A stretch of 64,000 nucleotides of DNA from Variovorax sp. Sphag1AA (GTDB taxonomy: Bacteria; Pseudomonadota; Gammaproteobacteria; Burkholderiales; Burkholderiaceae_C): the NCBI RefSeq assembly GCF_014192575.1, contig NZ_JACHYC010000007.1, forward strand, positions 310,001 to 374,000. The letters are read 5' to 3'. Of the stretch, positions 43,653 through 52,652 are shown piece after piece (position 1 is the first letter of the stretch; the number at the start of each line of letters is the position of its first letter). The notes beneath the pieces are model-generated. The model made no database searches. It had not been told where the DNA came from and saw nothing but the letters and a program-made list of their open reading frames with translations. The position numbers and the translations under genes are program-made.

Positions 43653-45374
43653 GTGAAACTGGAGTTCTATAACCCGTCGGGGAAAACTGAAACGACGGCT
43701 CGGCACGCTGACCGGTTGCCCTCTCTTTCAGGAAAGCGAATCGGATTCTTGTCTAACGGCGACTGGCAGGCGTTCCGGTCCTTGCCGCTTCTCATACGCC
43801 ACCTCAGGGAGGACTTCCATGACGTCGACATTCTTCCGCTCGACACGTTTCCGGAGGGAACGGATTTCATTGCCGAAGATGCAACGATTGAGGCGGTGAA
43901 GAGAAGCGGCGTGGACGCTGTAGTCATCGGCAATGCGGCATGCGGAGCCTGTTCGACTGCTTGTGCGCTCGCTGCAGGGCGCCTGGAAGCAATCGGCATT
44001 CCGACTGTCACGATCACGCGTGAGGAGTTTGTGCCCGTGGTGTGCAACGCGGTGTCTGGCCTTGGGCTGCCCCCGGACCTCGCCATCGTCACTTTCCCAT
44101 TGGGACTTTTCACGCCCGACTCGGATCTCTCCCCCCTTTCCGAACGTCGGCGAGAAATCTACTACGGCCTCACCTCTTGGGTGCCCCGGGATCTTGACGG
44201 TGCCGAAGACGCCATCATCGCCATCGAATGTCGGGACTACGAAGAAGGGCTGAGGACGGTCAACCATCTGTTTCAGATCAACCGATGGGGTGACGGGCTG
44301 CCGATGTGGCCGGCTACGCGGGAACGCGTTGAGTGGATTCTGCGAGGGACTGATCTGCCGCGTGATCATCTCCTTGGCAAGTTTCCGCCGCGCGGCGGCC
44401 TTGCCACGGTGGAGGCGTGCGCCATCAGCTTGGCGATGGCAGGTGGAAGACCGGAGTACCTATGCATCCTCATTGCTGCGGTCGAGGCGATCTTGGATCC
44501 GAAGGCAAACGCCGAGCACGAGCAGGCGACTTCTGCAGGCACGTTTCCGGTGGTTATTGTCAACGGTCCGATCGGGAAGCAGGTTCGAATGAATTCGGGC
44601 TTCGGATGCCTCGGTCCCGACGCGCAACACCCGGCAGGAGCTTCCATCGGAAGGGCTTTGCGCCAACTGCAACAGAACCTCGGAGGGGCCTTGCCAGGAT
44701 CAGGAACGATGGCTCCATGGGGCGCGATGCGCTACACCAACGCCGTGTTCGCGGAGGATGAGGAGAATCTTCCGGAGGGATGGCTCCCGCATGGAACCGA
44801 GCGGCACGGCTTCGCGCCTGGCACCAATTCCATTTCCTTCTTTTGGGCGACCGGCGCCACGAACATCGTGCGCCGGAGTGCCACTGATGCGACGCTGCAA
44901 GAGGACGTGTTGCAAGGTCTGCACCGCATGGCAGGATTTCTTGCTGCTCCTAGCGTCCATTACATCAACGGCTACACCGAAGGAACACCCGGAGCGATCC
45001 TGCTGACGAAGGTGGTCGCGAAATACCTTGCGATGACCGGTTGGACCAAGGAGAAGACGCGCCGCTTCCTCTGGGAGAACTCCAAGATTTCACGGGATGT
45101 CTTGCAGCGCAACGGCTGCATTCCCTGGTTCGAGCGCGGTGGTGACCGACTGGGTCGAGAAAGCGTCAAACTCGACCCTTGGCCAATCGCCTCCAAGCCA
45201 GAGAACCTCATCCTCGTGGTCGCGGGGGGAGGTCATCCCACGCATGCTTTCTGGCTCCAGGCCATTGCGAGGAATGTGGTCGGACGAAAGGTCGCGGCTC
45301 CGCACGCGCTCGACGACCTTCTAGGCGAGGCCGGGAGGGATCTTGGATGCGGTTCTGATGCCTGCATGATCTAG
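43653..45374 (+). CDS. UGSC-like domain protein, two-domain, unknown function
   Basis: A 573-residue protein starting (GTG) VKLEFYNPSG behind a CAAGGAA site. Residues 1-200 resemble the UGSC-like fold: FLSNGDWQAFRSLPLLIRHL, then VVIGNAACGACSTACALAAGRLEAIGIPTVTITREEF with Cys at residues 97, 100 and 104. The C-terminal ~370 residues (GGLATVEACAISLAMAGGRPEYLC, FPVVIVNGPIGKQVRMNSGFGCLGP, GTNSISFFWATGATN) form a second conserved domain that I do not recognise by name. No signal peptide, so probably cytoplasmic. It is enclosed by two paralogous Bug genes, suggesting a role in handling the imported compound. An upstream ATG in the frame at 43611 is less likely. Confidence 0.75.
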   Translation: MKLEFYNPSGKTETTARHADRLPSLSGKRIGFLSNGDWQAFRSLPLLIRHLREDFHDVDILPLDTFPEGTDFIAEDATIEAVKRSGVDAVVIGNAACGACSTACALAAGRLEAIGIPTVTITREEFVPVVCNAVSGLGLPPDLAIVTFPLGLFTPDSDLSPLSERRREIYYGLTSWVPRDLDGAEDAIIAIECRDYEEGLRTVNHLFQINRWGDGLPMWPATRERVEWILRGTDLPRDHLLGKFPPRGGLATVEACAISLAMAGGRPEYLCILIAAVEAILDPKANAEHEQATSAGTFPVVIVNGPIGKQVRMNSGFGCLGPDAQHPAGASIGRALRQLQQNLGGALPGSGTMAPWGAMRYTNAVFAEDEENLPEGWLPHGTERHGFAPGTNSISFFWATGATNIVRRSATDATLQEDVLQGLHRMAGFLAAPSVHYINGYTEGTPGAILLTKVVAKYLAMTGWTKEKTRRFLWENSKISRDVLQRNGCIPWFERGGDRLGRESVKLDPWPIASKPENLILVVAGGGHPTHAFWLQAIARNVVGRKVAAPHALDDLLGEAGRDLGCGSDACMI

Positions 45375-45736
45375 CTCATCTGGTCGAAAGTGGCCCCATT
45401 CGTCGCTGGAGTCATTGGGGCCACGCTGAGCATCTGAAACCGGAAGTTGGGCCCCTCAACAGGGTGGCATTGCGCCCAACATCGTCTCGCGCGCTCTCCT
45501 GGCCCACGGCAGCGCGTTCGAGTTTGCAGGCTCCGCCGCACAAACGCTGCAATTGCACGGCCGCCAAAACATTGGTGGATGTCGGAGCCACATCGTCTTC
45601 GACCATGATCATTGCTGTGGTCAATGTGCCCATCGAAGCTTTCCCAGCGACTGAGTAGTTCCGTGGGGGCGGAGAAGAACGCGCCGCTTCCTCGGCCACT
45701 GGCACGCGAATCAGCTTCCATGGGAAGTTGTCACGC
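45375..45736. other. Gap with a non-recognised frame
   Basis: About 360 bases after the UGSC-like gene. A minus-strand frame of about 100 codons is open here, but it has no clear start, ribosome site or recognised domain, and may be decayed coding DNA. Confidence 0.35.
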
Positions 45737-45777
45737 ATTCCCTTTGGTAAGGGCACTCCAAGAAATCTGAATTGGAC
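45737..45777 (+). promoter_or_regulatory. Conserved 41-bp upstream element, copy C
   Basis: Runs from ATTCCCTTTGGTAAG to CTGAATTGGAC with the dyad CCAA-N10-TTGG. An ATG lies exactly 22 bases downstream (45800) and opens a 6-codon frame (MLLRSD); the Bug gene follows at 45839. Confidence 0.7.
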
Positions 45778-45838
45778 TACTGCACGCTGTCTGACCACCA
45801 TGCTCTTACGTTCCGATTGAGAGCGAGGAGACATAAAG

Positions 45839-46810
45839 ATGAAAAGTTGGTCGACAAGAGTCCTCTCAGGTTTCTGCCTGTGCATGTCTGTGGCGGCACA
45901 GGCTCAGGCAACTGAGGTTTTTCCGGTTCGTCCGATTCGCATAGTTGTGCCATCGGCGCCTGGAGGTCTGGCGGACCTCGCGACCCGCATGGTGGCGCAA
46001 AAGATGAGCGAGAGTCTCGGACAGCCCGTGGTGGTGGAGAACCGCGCAGGTGCCGACACGATGCTCGGCGTCCGCTTCGTCAAGTCCTCGCCCGCTGATG
46101 GCTATACGTTGCTGGCCACCTCGGAGAGTGTCGTTGCACTGCCGTTCGTGAAGCAGGACCCCGGATACGAGTTGAAGGACTTCGCGGGCATCGGAGTCAT
46201 CGCTCGATCGCCATGGTTGATGTTGGTGGGACCGGGCCAGCCGGATCGAAGCGTTGCGGACTTTGTGGCGCGCGCCAAGGCCCGACCCGCAGACATGTCG
46301 TTCGCCTCTGGTGGCGTCGGTACCACGCCATATCTGGCGGAGCAAATGCTCCTGCAGCGCGCTGGCGTGCAACTCCTGCACGTGCCGTACAAGGGTATTG
46401 CCGCAGCGATACCGGACGTCATTAGCGGGCGTGTGACGATGGTGTTCGATGCAACCGGTAGTAGTTCCAGCAAGGTGCGCAGCGGGCAGTTGCGAGCGCT
46501 GGCCGTAACGTCCACTGTGCGAAATCCTGCGTTGCCGGACGTGCCGACAGTCGCCGAACAGGGCATGCCCGGTTTTAGTTCCTATGCCACCATCGGCCTC
46601 TTCGCACCGGTTGCGACGCCGCGCGAAGTGGTGGTCAGGATTTCGGGTGCCTTGCAGGCCGCAATCGCTAGCAGGGAAATCCGCGAACGTTACCTCGCAG
46701 AAGGTTCGGAAACGGTCGCGGGCACGCCCGAGGAATTCGACGAGTACTTGAGGCGCCAGTCTGTCGAATTTGGCAAGCTCACCTCCGACCTCGCGTTGCA
46801 GAAACAGTAG
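45839..46810 (+). CDS. Bug/TctC family periplasmic solute-binding protein
   Basis: A 323-residue Bug receptor. Signal peptide LSGFCLCMSVAAQAQA, then EVFPVRPIRIVVPSAPGGLADLATRMVAQ and VVVENRAGADTMLGVRFVKSSPADGYTLLATS. It is a paralogue of the Bug protein at 42591. AGGAGA precedes the ATG. No TctA/TctB carrier genes in the window. Confidence 0.92.
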   Translation: MKSWSTRVLSGFCLCMSVAAQAQATEVFPVRPIRIVVPSAPGGLADLATRMVAQKMSESLGQPVVVENRAGADTMLGVRFVKSSPADGYTLLATSESVVALPFVKQDPGYELKDFAGIGVIARSPWLMLVGPGQPDRSVADFVARAKARPADMSFASGGVGTTPYLAEQMLLQRAGVQLLHVPYKGIAAAIPDVISGRVTMVFDATGSSSSKVRSGQLRALAVTSTVRNPALPDVPTVAEQGMPGFSSYATIGLFAPVATPREVVVRISGALQAAIASREIRERYLAEGSETVAGTPEEFDEYLRRQSVEFGKLTSDLALQKQ

Positions 46811-47036
46811 CGGGACGCAAAATGATGTGCTTGCGCCGGTGCTGAGCGAAGTCGAGCGTGCTTCTGAACAACGTGAACAAGGCCAAGTAGACGCAGCTCC
46901 TTCTCCGATGCGAGGCGACCCACAATGTGACCGTGCAGTCGTTTCGGTCGAGGAAGGAGCTGCAAGCGGAGCGACTCGACGAGGGCGGAGCAAAACTGCA
47001 AAGTTCCGCCTATCCGATCGTGAGCCCACTAGATCG

Positions 47037-47915
47037 CTAAACTTGCCCTCGAATTTGCCGCGGCGTGACCCCGAGATGCTGTCGGATTAGGTTGGTCATA
47101 TGGGCCTGACTGGAGAAACCGCAGGCGATTGCAATATCGGCAATCGAGCGTGCCCCGTCTTCCCGCAGCGCCGTCACTGCGTACTGAAGGCGGTTGGATT
47201 GGACGTAGCTGTGAGGCGTCACGCCGAACGTGGCCTTGAAGGCCCGGGCGAAATGGGATGGACTCAAGCCTACTTCGCTGGCCATCCTCACGATGGACAA
47301 ATCGGTCCCCAGTTCGCCAAGCACCAGGTCCATCAACCGGCGTTGATCGCGGGCGCTCAACTGTCCCGCCTCGGGCTTCGACGCTCGCGTGCCTGAGGCG
47401 TATCCGCTTTCGAGGAGGCCCAGGATCGCGATCGAGAGGCCCTGCGCATAGAGCGCTCCGCTCGGCAAGCCGGTCAGGGCTTCGTTCGACAGCTCCAGCG
47501 CGAGCTGGCTGAGCCGATGGTCGAACACCTCGTGTTGCGTCGAGAGCTTCAGGCTCTTGATTTCTCCATGCGTGAGGGCCTGCACATGCTCGTCCGTGAA
47601 TTCGACCACGGCACACAAGCCCGCTTCGCCCTCCCAGCAGCACCGGTCGAATGCAAGGCCCGCTCCGTAGATTTCGATCATGCGAGGCCTCGTCTGCATC
47701 GTGAGGGTCCGGGATCCCTGCTTGTACCAACGCCGGCCGCTGCCCGAATGGGCGACGAGCATTTTTGGCGTTGGATGCCAGTCATCGACGAGTTCGGCCG
47801 AGCCCGGAATGGAACAGACCGTGACCGGCAGGCATGTGGCAGACGCCGGCGCATGGGCCAGCACGGTGGCCGGTTCGTCGCAGGGCGATATGTCCAGCAG
47901 CGGTGAACGCGTCAT
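47037..47915 (-). CDS. AraC-family transcriptional regulator
   Basis: A 292-residue AraC regulator. The C-terminal double HTH is clear: LSIVRMASEVGLSPSHFARAFKATFGVTPHSYVQ and IADIAIACGFSSQAHMTNLIRQHLGVTPRQIR. The ATG at 47915 is preferred to 47945. Divergent from the tannase-family gene, which it probably controls. Confidence 0.9.
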   Translation of the reverse strand: MTRSPLLDISPCDEPATVLAHAPASATCLPVTVCSIPGSAELVDDWHPTPKMLVAHSGSGRRWYKQGSRTLTMQTRPRMIEIYGAGLAFDRCCWEGEAGLCAVVEFTDEHVQALTHGEIKSLKLSTQHEVFDHRLSQLALELSNEALTGLPSGALYAQGLSIAILGLLESGYASGTRASKPEAGQLSARDQRRLMDLVLGELGTDLSIVRMASEVGLSPSHFARAFKATFGVTPHSYVQSNRLQYAVTALREDGARSIADIAIACGFSSQAHMTNLIRQHLGVTPRQIRGQV

Positions 47916-48095
47916 GGCGCGATCATGGCGATCGAACATGCACATTACTTCATCGTTTTCCCGGGGTGAGCAGAATTCTGCAAGGACTGGCCGTTCCGTG
48001 AAAGAGTCGATGACGCGTTGCTCCTATCGTTCGATCGCGCAAATGCACCATTGTTCATCTTGCGCGCGGCCATTCACCAAAGGAGACAAACAGCC

Positions 48096-50018
48096 ATGAG
48101 CGCATCGTCATCTCGGAGGGCGTCCCCGGCAGGCGCGATCCCCATCGCCCCCGCACCCCAAGCTCCCCGTCACCTTCTCTGGAAAGCGGCACTCGGTGTC
48201 GCGGGGATCATCGTTGCAGGATGTGGGGGAGGCAGCGGCGGTTCGACGCCTTTCCTCCCCACGTCGGCTGCGCCGGCTCCTGCACCCGCGCCCGCTCCCG
48301 CCCCGGCACCTGCTCCGGCCGCATCGCTGCTGAAGTGCGACGACAGCATGGTCGCCGCGTTCAAGCCCGACGCCAACACGAATGTGGTCCTCGTCAAGGC
48401 TTTCAAGCAGGGCGACTCGCTCGCCTTGTCGGGCACTACCGGCACACCACCGAAGGCCACCGCGGACCTGTGCCTCGTGAAGATCGTCGTCGGCCCCGGC
48501 TTTGCCGATGCTCCAGCGACTGCGCCCTCGAATTCGCCGGGTATCGGACTGGAGATCTGGCTGCCCGCTCCCTCGGCCTGGAACAGCCGTATTCAGAACC
48601 AGGGCGGCGGCGGTTGGGCCGGCGGCAACCAGGCATCCACTACGCTGATCGGTTCGACCGGCGCCGCGTCAACCGCTGCGACGGGCTACGTGGTCGGCAC
48701 GACCGATACCGGTCACTCCATCGGCCAGGGCTCGTTCGCCATGCGCCAGGACGGCGGAATCAACTCGACGTTGTGGACCGACTTCGCGGAACGCAGCCTT
48801 CACGAGCTGGCCTTGAAGACCAAGGCACTCACCCAGGCCTACTACGGCGAACCGCAGAAGTTTGCCTATTGGTCCGGCTGCTCGACCGGTGGCCGCCAGG
48901 GCTACAAGATCGCCCAGGAGCATCCGGACGACTACGACGGCTATCTCGTCGGAGCGCCCGCCTTCAACTGGACCAAGTTCATCACCAACGAGCTCTACCC
49001 ACAGGTCGTCATGCAGCAGGACCTGGGCGCGCCCATCGCTGCGGCGAAGATTGCCGCGGTGAGCGGCGCGGCCGTGAGCGCGTGCGACACGGTCGGTGGC
49101 CAGCATCTCGGGTTCATTCCGGATCCGGGCCAGTGCCGCTACGACCCGACCAAGGATGCAGCGATGCTGTGTTCGGGCGTGCAGGGCACCGGCGGCGTCG
49201 TGGGCACGAACACGAGTGCCTCGTGCGTGACGCTCACGGAGGCGAGTGCCATCAACAAGATCTGGTACGGCCAAACGGCGGATGGCACCAGCCCGGACCC
49301 GGCGGTGGACAACGCCAGTTCACCGACGCTCGCTTCGAGCAATCACCTCTGGTGGGGCCTCACACGCGGCAGCACGCTGACGGGCCTGGCCGGCACGACG
49401 CCATTCACGATCTCGTCGGACATGGTCGCCCTCGAACTGCAGGACCCGACGTACGCGACACCGAGTTTCGTGAACGCGACCGGCAACGGCGCCAACAAGT
49501 GGAAGCAGCTGACCTACGTCGATCTCGCGAACGCCTTCTACCAGGGCATCGCGCTGCAGCCTTACTTCGGCAACATCAACACCGACAACCCCGATCTCAC
49601 GAAGGCCCGCGACGGCAAGAAGAAGATCATCAGCTACCACGGCCTTGCCGACGTGCTGATCACCCCATCGGGCTCGGCCAACTACTACACCCGTGTTTCG
49701 CAGGTGATGGGCGGGAACGTCGAAGTCAACAAGTTCAATCGCCTGTTCATGGTTCCCGGGATGGGGCATTGCAGCGGGGTGGGTACGGCGCAAGGCACGG
49801 CGGGACCTGCGGCCACCAACAACTCCGTGCCATTGCCGGGGTCGACCCAGTTCTTCGATGCGCTTGTCCAGTGGGTGGAGAGCGATACCGCTCCGGAGAA
49901 ACTCACCATCAGTTCTGGCGACGGCAGTGTGTCGATGCCGATCTGTCCATATCCGAAGAAGGCGACTTACAACGGCAGCGGCTCTCCGACTGCGGCGTCC
50001 AGCTACGCCTGTCAATGA
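48096..50018 (+). CDS. Tannase/feruloyl esterase family lipoprotein
   Basis: A 640-residue secreted esterase. A membrane-anchor signal ends in a lipobox (IIVAGCGGG, Cys near residue 43), followed by a Pro-Ala linker of about 20 residues. The tannase catalytic layout is complete: SGCSTGGRQG (Ser, preceded by Cys), GLADVLI (Asp) and GMGHCSG (His followed by Cys), the CS-D-HC arrangement. It hydrolyses galloyl, feruloyl or related aromatic esters outside the cytoplasm. AAAGGAGAC at 48079 supports the ATG at 48096 over the longer frame. Its stop overlaps the next start (ATGA). Confidence 0.9.
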   Translation: MSASSSRRASPAGAIPIAPAPQAPRHLLWKAALGVAGIIVAGCGGGSGGSTPFLPTSAAPAPAPAPAPAPAPAPAASLLKCDDSMVAAFKPDANTNVVLVKAFKQGDSLALSGTTGTPPKATADLCLVKIVVGPGFADAPATAPSNSPGIGLEIWLPAPSAWNSRIQNQGGGGWAGGNQASTTLIGSTGAASTAATGYVVGTTDTGHSIGQGSFAMRQDGGINSTLWTDFAERSLHELALKTKALTQAYYGEPQKFAYWSGCSTGGRQGYKIAQEHPDDYDGYLVGAPAFNWTKFITNELYPQVVMQQDLGAPIAAAKIAAVSGAAVSACDTVGGQHLGFIPDPGQCRYDPTKDAAMLCSGVQGTGGVVGTNTSASCVTLTEASAINKIWYGQTADGTSPDPAVDNASSPTLASSNHLWWGLTRGSTLTGLAGTTPFTISSDMVALELQDPTYATPSFVNATGNGANKWKQLTYVDLANAFYQGIALQPYFGNINTDNPDLTKARDGKKKIISYHGLADVLITPSGSANYYTRVSQVMGGNVEVNKFNRLFMVPGMGHCSGVGTAQGTAGPAATNNSVPLPGSTQFFDALVQWVESDTAPEKLTISSGDGSVSMPICPYPKKATYNGSGSPTAASSYACQ

Positions 50019-50929
50019 GCTTTCCGGATCCCGGGCAGGCGAGCCTCGATGGCGGCAAGTGTCCGGTACTCGAAGAACTGGGAGAGCGTCTGCGGACGCT
50101 CCGTGCCAGGAGAGGCATGACGCGGAAGAGCGCCGCCCTCGCTACCGGGATCTCGGAGCGCTACCTCGCCAGTCTGGAATGCGGCGAAGCCAATCCTTCG
50201 CTTCTGGTACTGGGCCAGCTTGCGATCGGCCTTGATTGTTCGGTAGCCGCGGTCGTCGGCGACATGAGCACCGCCTCCGCGGAATGGGTGTTGATTCGCG
50301 ATCTGCTGGAGGGCCGATCCGATGCGGAGCTGCGAAAGGCCCGGTACGCCTTGAGCAGGGCGCTCGGTCATTCCGAGGCGCCAGGAACTCAGAGCCAGCG
50401 CATTGCGCTCGTAGGGCTTCGCGGTGCGGGCAAGTCGACGCTCGGGAAGCTGCTTGCGCAGAGCCTGGGGTTTTCTTTCATCGAGCTCAGTCTGCACATC
50501 GAACGCATGGCGGGCTTCAGCATTCGCGAGATTCACGATCTCTACGGGCCGAATGCCTACCGCCGCTACGAACGCCGCGCGCTTGAAGAGGTCCTGCAGA
50601 TTCACTCGGATTGCGTGATCGCCGTACCCGGTGGCGTTGTCGCGGAACCGGCGACGTTCAGCCTGTTGCTCGGGCACTGCTGGAGCATCTGGCTTCAAGC
50701 CAGTCCAGAGGACCACATGGCGCGGGTGGCGAGGCAAGGAGACCTGCGGCCCATGGCGGGGAACGCGGAGGCGATGCAGGATCTGCGGCGGATCCTGGAG
50801 GGCCGCTCCGCTTTCTATGCGCAGGCGGACTTGATCATCGACACGAGCCAACAGGATCTGGAGGAAACGTTGGACCTGCTCCATACGGGGGTCATTCGTC
50901 ACCTCCAGGCGTCCATGTCGACGCGCTAG
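50015..50929 (+). CDS. BoxR/BzdR-like regulator: XRE HTH fused to shikimate-kinase-like domain
   Basis: A 304-residue protein. Residues 20-80 are an XRE-type helix-turn-helix (LGERLRTLRARRGMTRKSAALATGISERYLASLECGEANPS), and residues 135-300 are a shikimate-kinase-like P-loop domain (GLRGAGKSTLGKLLAQSLG, VIAVPGGVVAEP). This arrangement is that of BoxR and BzdR, which sense benzoyl-CoA. The gene is translationally coupled to the tannase (ATGA). No box genes are within the window. It probably controls the tannase and an aromatic pathway elsewhere. Confidence 0.88.
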   Translation: MSFPDPGQASLDGGKCPVLEELGERLRTLRARRGMTRKSAALATGISERYLASLECGEANPSLLVLGQLAIGLDCSVAAVVGDMSTASAEWVLIRDLLEGRSDAELRKARYALSRALGHSEAPGTQSQRIALVGLRGAGKSTLGKLLAQSLGFSFIELSLHIERMAGFSIREIHDLYGPNAYRRYERRALEEVLQIHSDCVIAVPGGVVAEPATFSLLLGHCWSIWLQASPEDHMARVARQGDLRPMAGNAEAMQDLRRILEGRSAFYAQADLIIDTSQQDLEETLDLLHTGVIRHLQASMSTR

Positions 50930-51013
50930 GTGGGGCCTACCTTGCTGAGCCCTCCTCGCTGCGAGTATCGATAGGCTAGGACGCAAAGGACACACGACGC
51001 GCATTAAGCGGCT

Positions 51014-51045
51014 GCTATTGCGATAACTCTTCTTATCACAATAGC
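51014..51045. repeat. 32-bp inverted repeat
   Basis: GCTATTGCGATAA, six bases CTCTTC, then TTATCACAATAGC; 13-base arms with one mismatch. It lies 85 bases after the BoxR-like gene. It could be a transcription terminator without a T tract or a protein-binding site. Confidence 0.55.
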
Positions 51046-51114
51046 AACATTCTTCGCCTGAACTGGAGACGATGAACGTCGCTGGATCTGACCCGCAGTT
51101 GAAGGGGCGGGGCG

Positions 51115-51420
51115 TTGCAGGGGGGTGAAATCCCGAGTGCGTCGCAGCTTGCTGCGCTGCGAGCGTGGTACGCCGGCCTTTCGGCGCGAGCGGCCGTCGC
51201 TCGTATCTCGGCCAGATCAAGGCCGGCGGCCAGTTCGCTCGTGCGATGCTTGGCGCCATCCGAGGTGGCCAGGGCCAGCTATGCACGGGCCAAGTACCGG
51301 GACGGCCTCGGGCCGCACGGGCCATCACGTCCTGCGGCATCAGAGCCTGGCTAACCTGACCGTACGCTTGCCCCATCGGCGCCGCTGGTTGGCAGGCGTG
51401 CCAGGTCTCGGTGGCTGAAG
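51115..51420 (+). pseudogene. Tyrosine-type integrase remnant
   Basis: Pieces of one protein are readable in three plus-strand frames: GEIPSASQLAALRAWYAGLSARAAVAR (from 51120), RSYLGQIKAGGQFARAMLGAIRGG (around 51205), and NLTVRLPHRRRWLAGVPGLGG (to 51418). Together they resemble the N-terminal and DUF3701-like region of large Burkholderiales phage/plasmid integrases. No catalytic domain is present. A scar of a mobile element at the left edge of the island. Confidence 0.5.
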
Positions 51421-51763
51421 TGCGAAACGAATCGGGGCGTTCTTTCAGTGCATCCCCGCCTCACCAAGCAGGGGGCACGAGTGAGGCTGCGTCATTTTGA
51501 AACGCTTCGCCTTGCGCGCTTCGTCTACCGACTGACGTCGATGGCTTCCGAGGGATAGCAGCGCGCCGTGGGTGAGCGGCCCGTTCTGCCAGTGCGACAG
51601 TTTCAATCCGTCATCCCGGTCCCATCGTGCCAATTGTTCGCGATCACGTTCTTGGGTCCGTCAGGCCGCCTGTTGGCGAACGCTCATGTGTCTCGCCCTC
51701 CGAACACTGAACGCTGCTTCGCGGAAACCGTCTTTCACTCAAATTGGAACCGGTCTCGGCGAT
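51421..51763. other. Gap without a recognised gene
   Basis: About 340 bases with only short frames. It lies between the integrase remnant and the frameshifted small gene and is probably scar DNA. Confidence 0.35.
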
Positions 51764-52095
51764 CTACTCCTTCTGTGAATCCCGGTGTTGCTGCCAAACC
51801 GCTTGAGTGACGTCGTCCCAAGACTCGATCGAGTTGGCCGCGGCCCATTGTTGCCAGACGTATTCCGCGTCCAGGTTGCTCCCAGGGCGTCCTTTGAGGA
51901 CATAGGCTCGACCCGTTCCTGTCTTGACGCGCAGTGTCTTGGCATCAACTTCGCGCACGACTGAGCTCACCCGCCCTTCGTTTCAATGCAATAGCCGACT
52001 AGGTGACGGTCTCCATCAGGGAGCTGGACTACCTGCCAATTTCTAAGCGTAAGGAGGCCTTGCTCGGTGACCGGTCGTGTGCACCAAACGGGCAT
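51764..52095 (-). pseudogene. Frameshifted copy of a small hypothetical gene (direct-repeat copy 1)
   Basis: The first part (MPVWCTRPVTEQGLLTLRNWQVVQLPDGDRHLVGYCIE) and the second (SSVVREVDAKTLRVKTGTGRAYVLKGRPG) are in different frames. Compared with the intact copy at 62240-62575, four bases are missing near 51985, where the other copy reads TTGTTTTCAATGCA and this one TTTCAATGCA. It has the same orientation as the intact copy, 10 kb away. Confidence 0.8.
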
Positions 52096-52652
52096 GTGAA
52101 GTACCTCGAGAGGTGGATGCGAGGCAATCAGCCTAGTGCGGTTCAAAGATATGACTCTGGGTGATTGCGCGCTGCCTAGTGCGCGAAGAGCGAGACCTTG
52201 GTGCACCGTACGAGACTCGAATCCATGCGCCAGGCGTCGCTTCGTGCGCATCGCTGCGTCTCATGTGACACAGGACGTATGACGCATTTCCCGATTTCTT
52301 CTAGGCAGTTTTAAGCCCATCATCGGCGGACGACGACGACCGGCGATGATGCGTTCCAGAGCATTGATCTCGGGAGAATTTCACCAACAAAGCGCCTTCT
52401 GTTCGAATGCAGCAACTGCGAGGCGTCTGCTGGGGGCGAGGCCGACCGGTGCCTGCATTGCTCCGTACCCGGACAAATCCAGTCGAGTTGCGGTGCGGAG
52501 AGAGAGTGCACGAACTCACGCGTCAGCAACTCGCCGCCTTTCGTCAATTTTCCTGAGCTCCGCCGGCACGCGTGGATGTGCAACCGGCCCGACGCGCACC
52601 GGATTGTCTTTGACATCCTCCACTCATTTCGCTCGTTAGACCAAAGGAGATT
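52096..52652. other. Gap without a recognised gene
   Basis: About 560 bases downstream (3') of the large helicase gene. No domain is visible in any frame and no clear terminator hairpin with a T tract was found. Confidence 0.35.

Noticed and set aside
45412..45885. Minus-strand frame through element C, partly matched at peptide level by element A
   Set aside because: The resemblance is confined to the 41-bp element and copy B has a stop in the same frame, so a conserved minus-strand protein is unlikely.
48280..48330. Alternating CCG/GCN repeat in the tannase gene
   Set aside because: It encodes a Pro-Ala linker after the lipoprotein anchor, a common feature, not a mobile or regulatory repeat.
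48221..50014. Plus-strand frame of about 600 codons upstream of and continuous with the BoxR-like gene
   Set aside because: It is the alternative frame of the tannase gene; only the part from 50015 has recognisable domains.
51115..51354. Frame that could be called an intact 79-residue gene
   Set aside because: Homologous pieces continue in two other frames, so it is a broken integrase, not a small gene.
50012..51376. Minus-strand frame of 454 codons opposite the BoxR-like gene
   Set aside because: No domain, antisense to a well-supported regulator.
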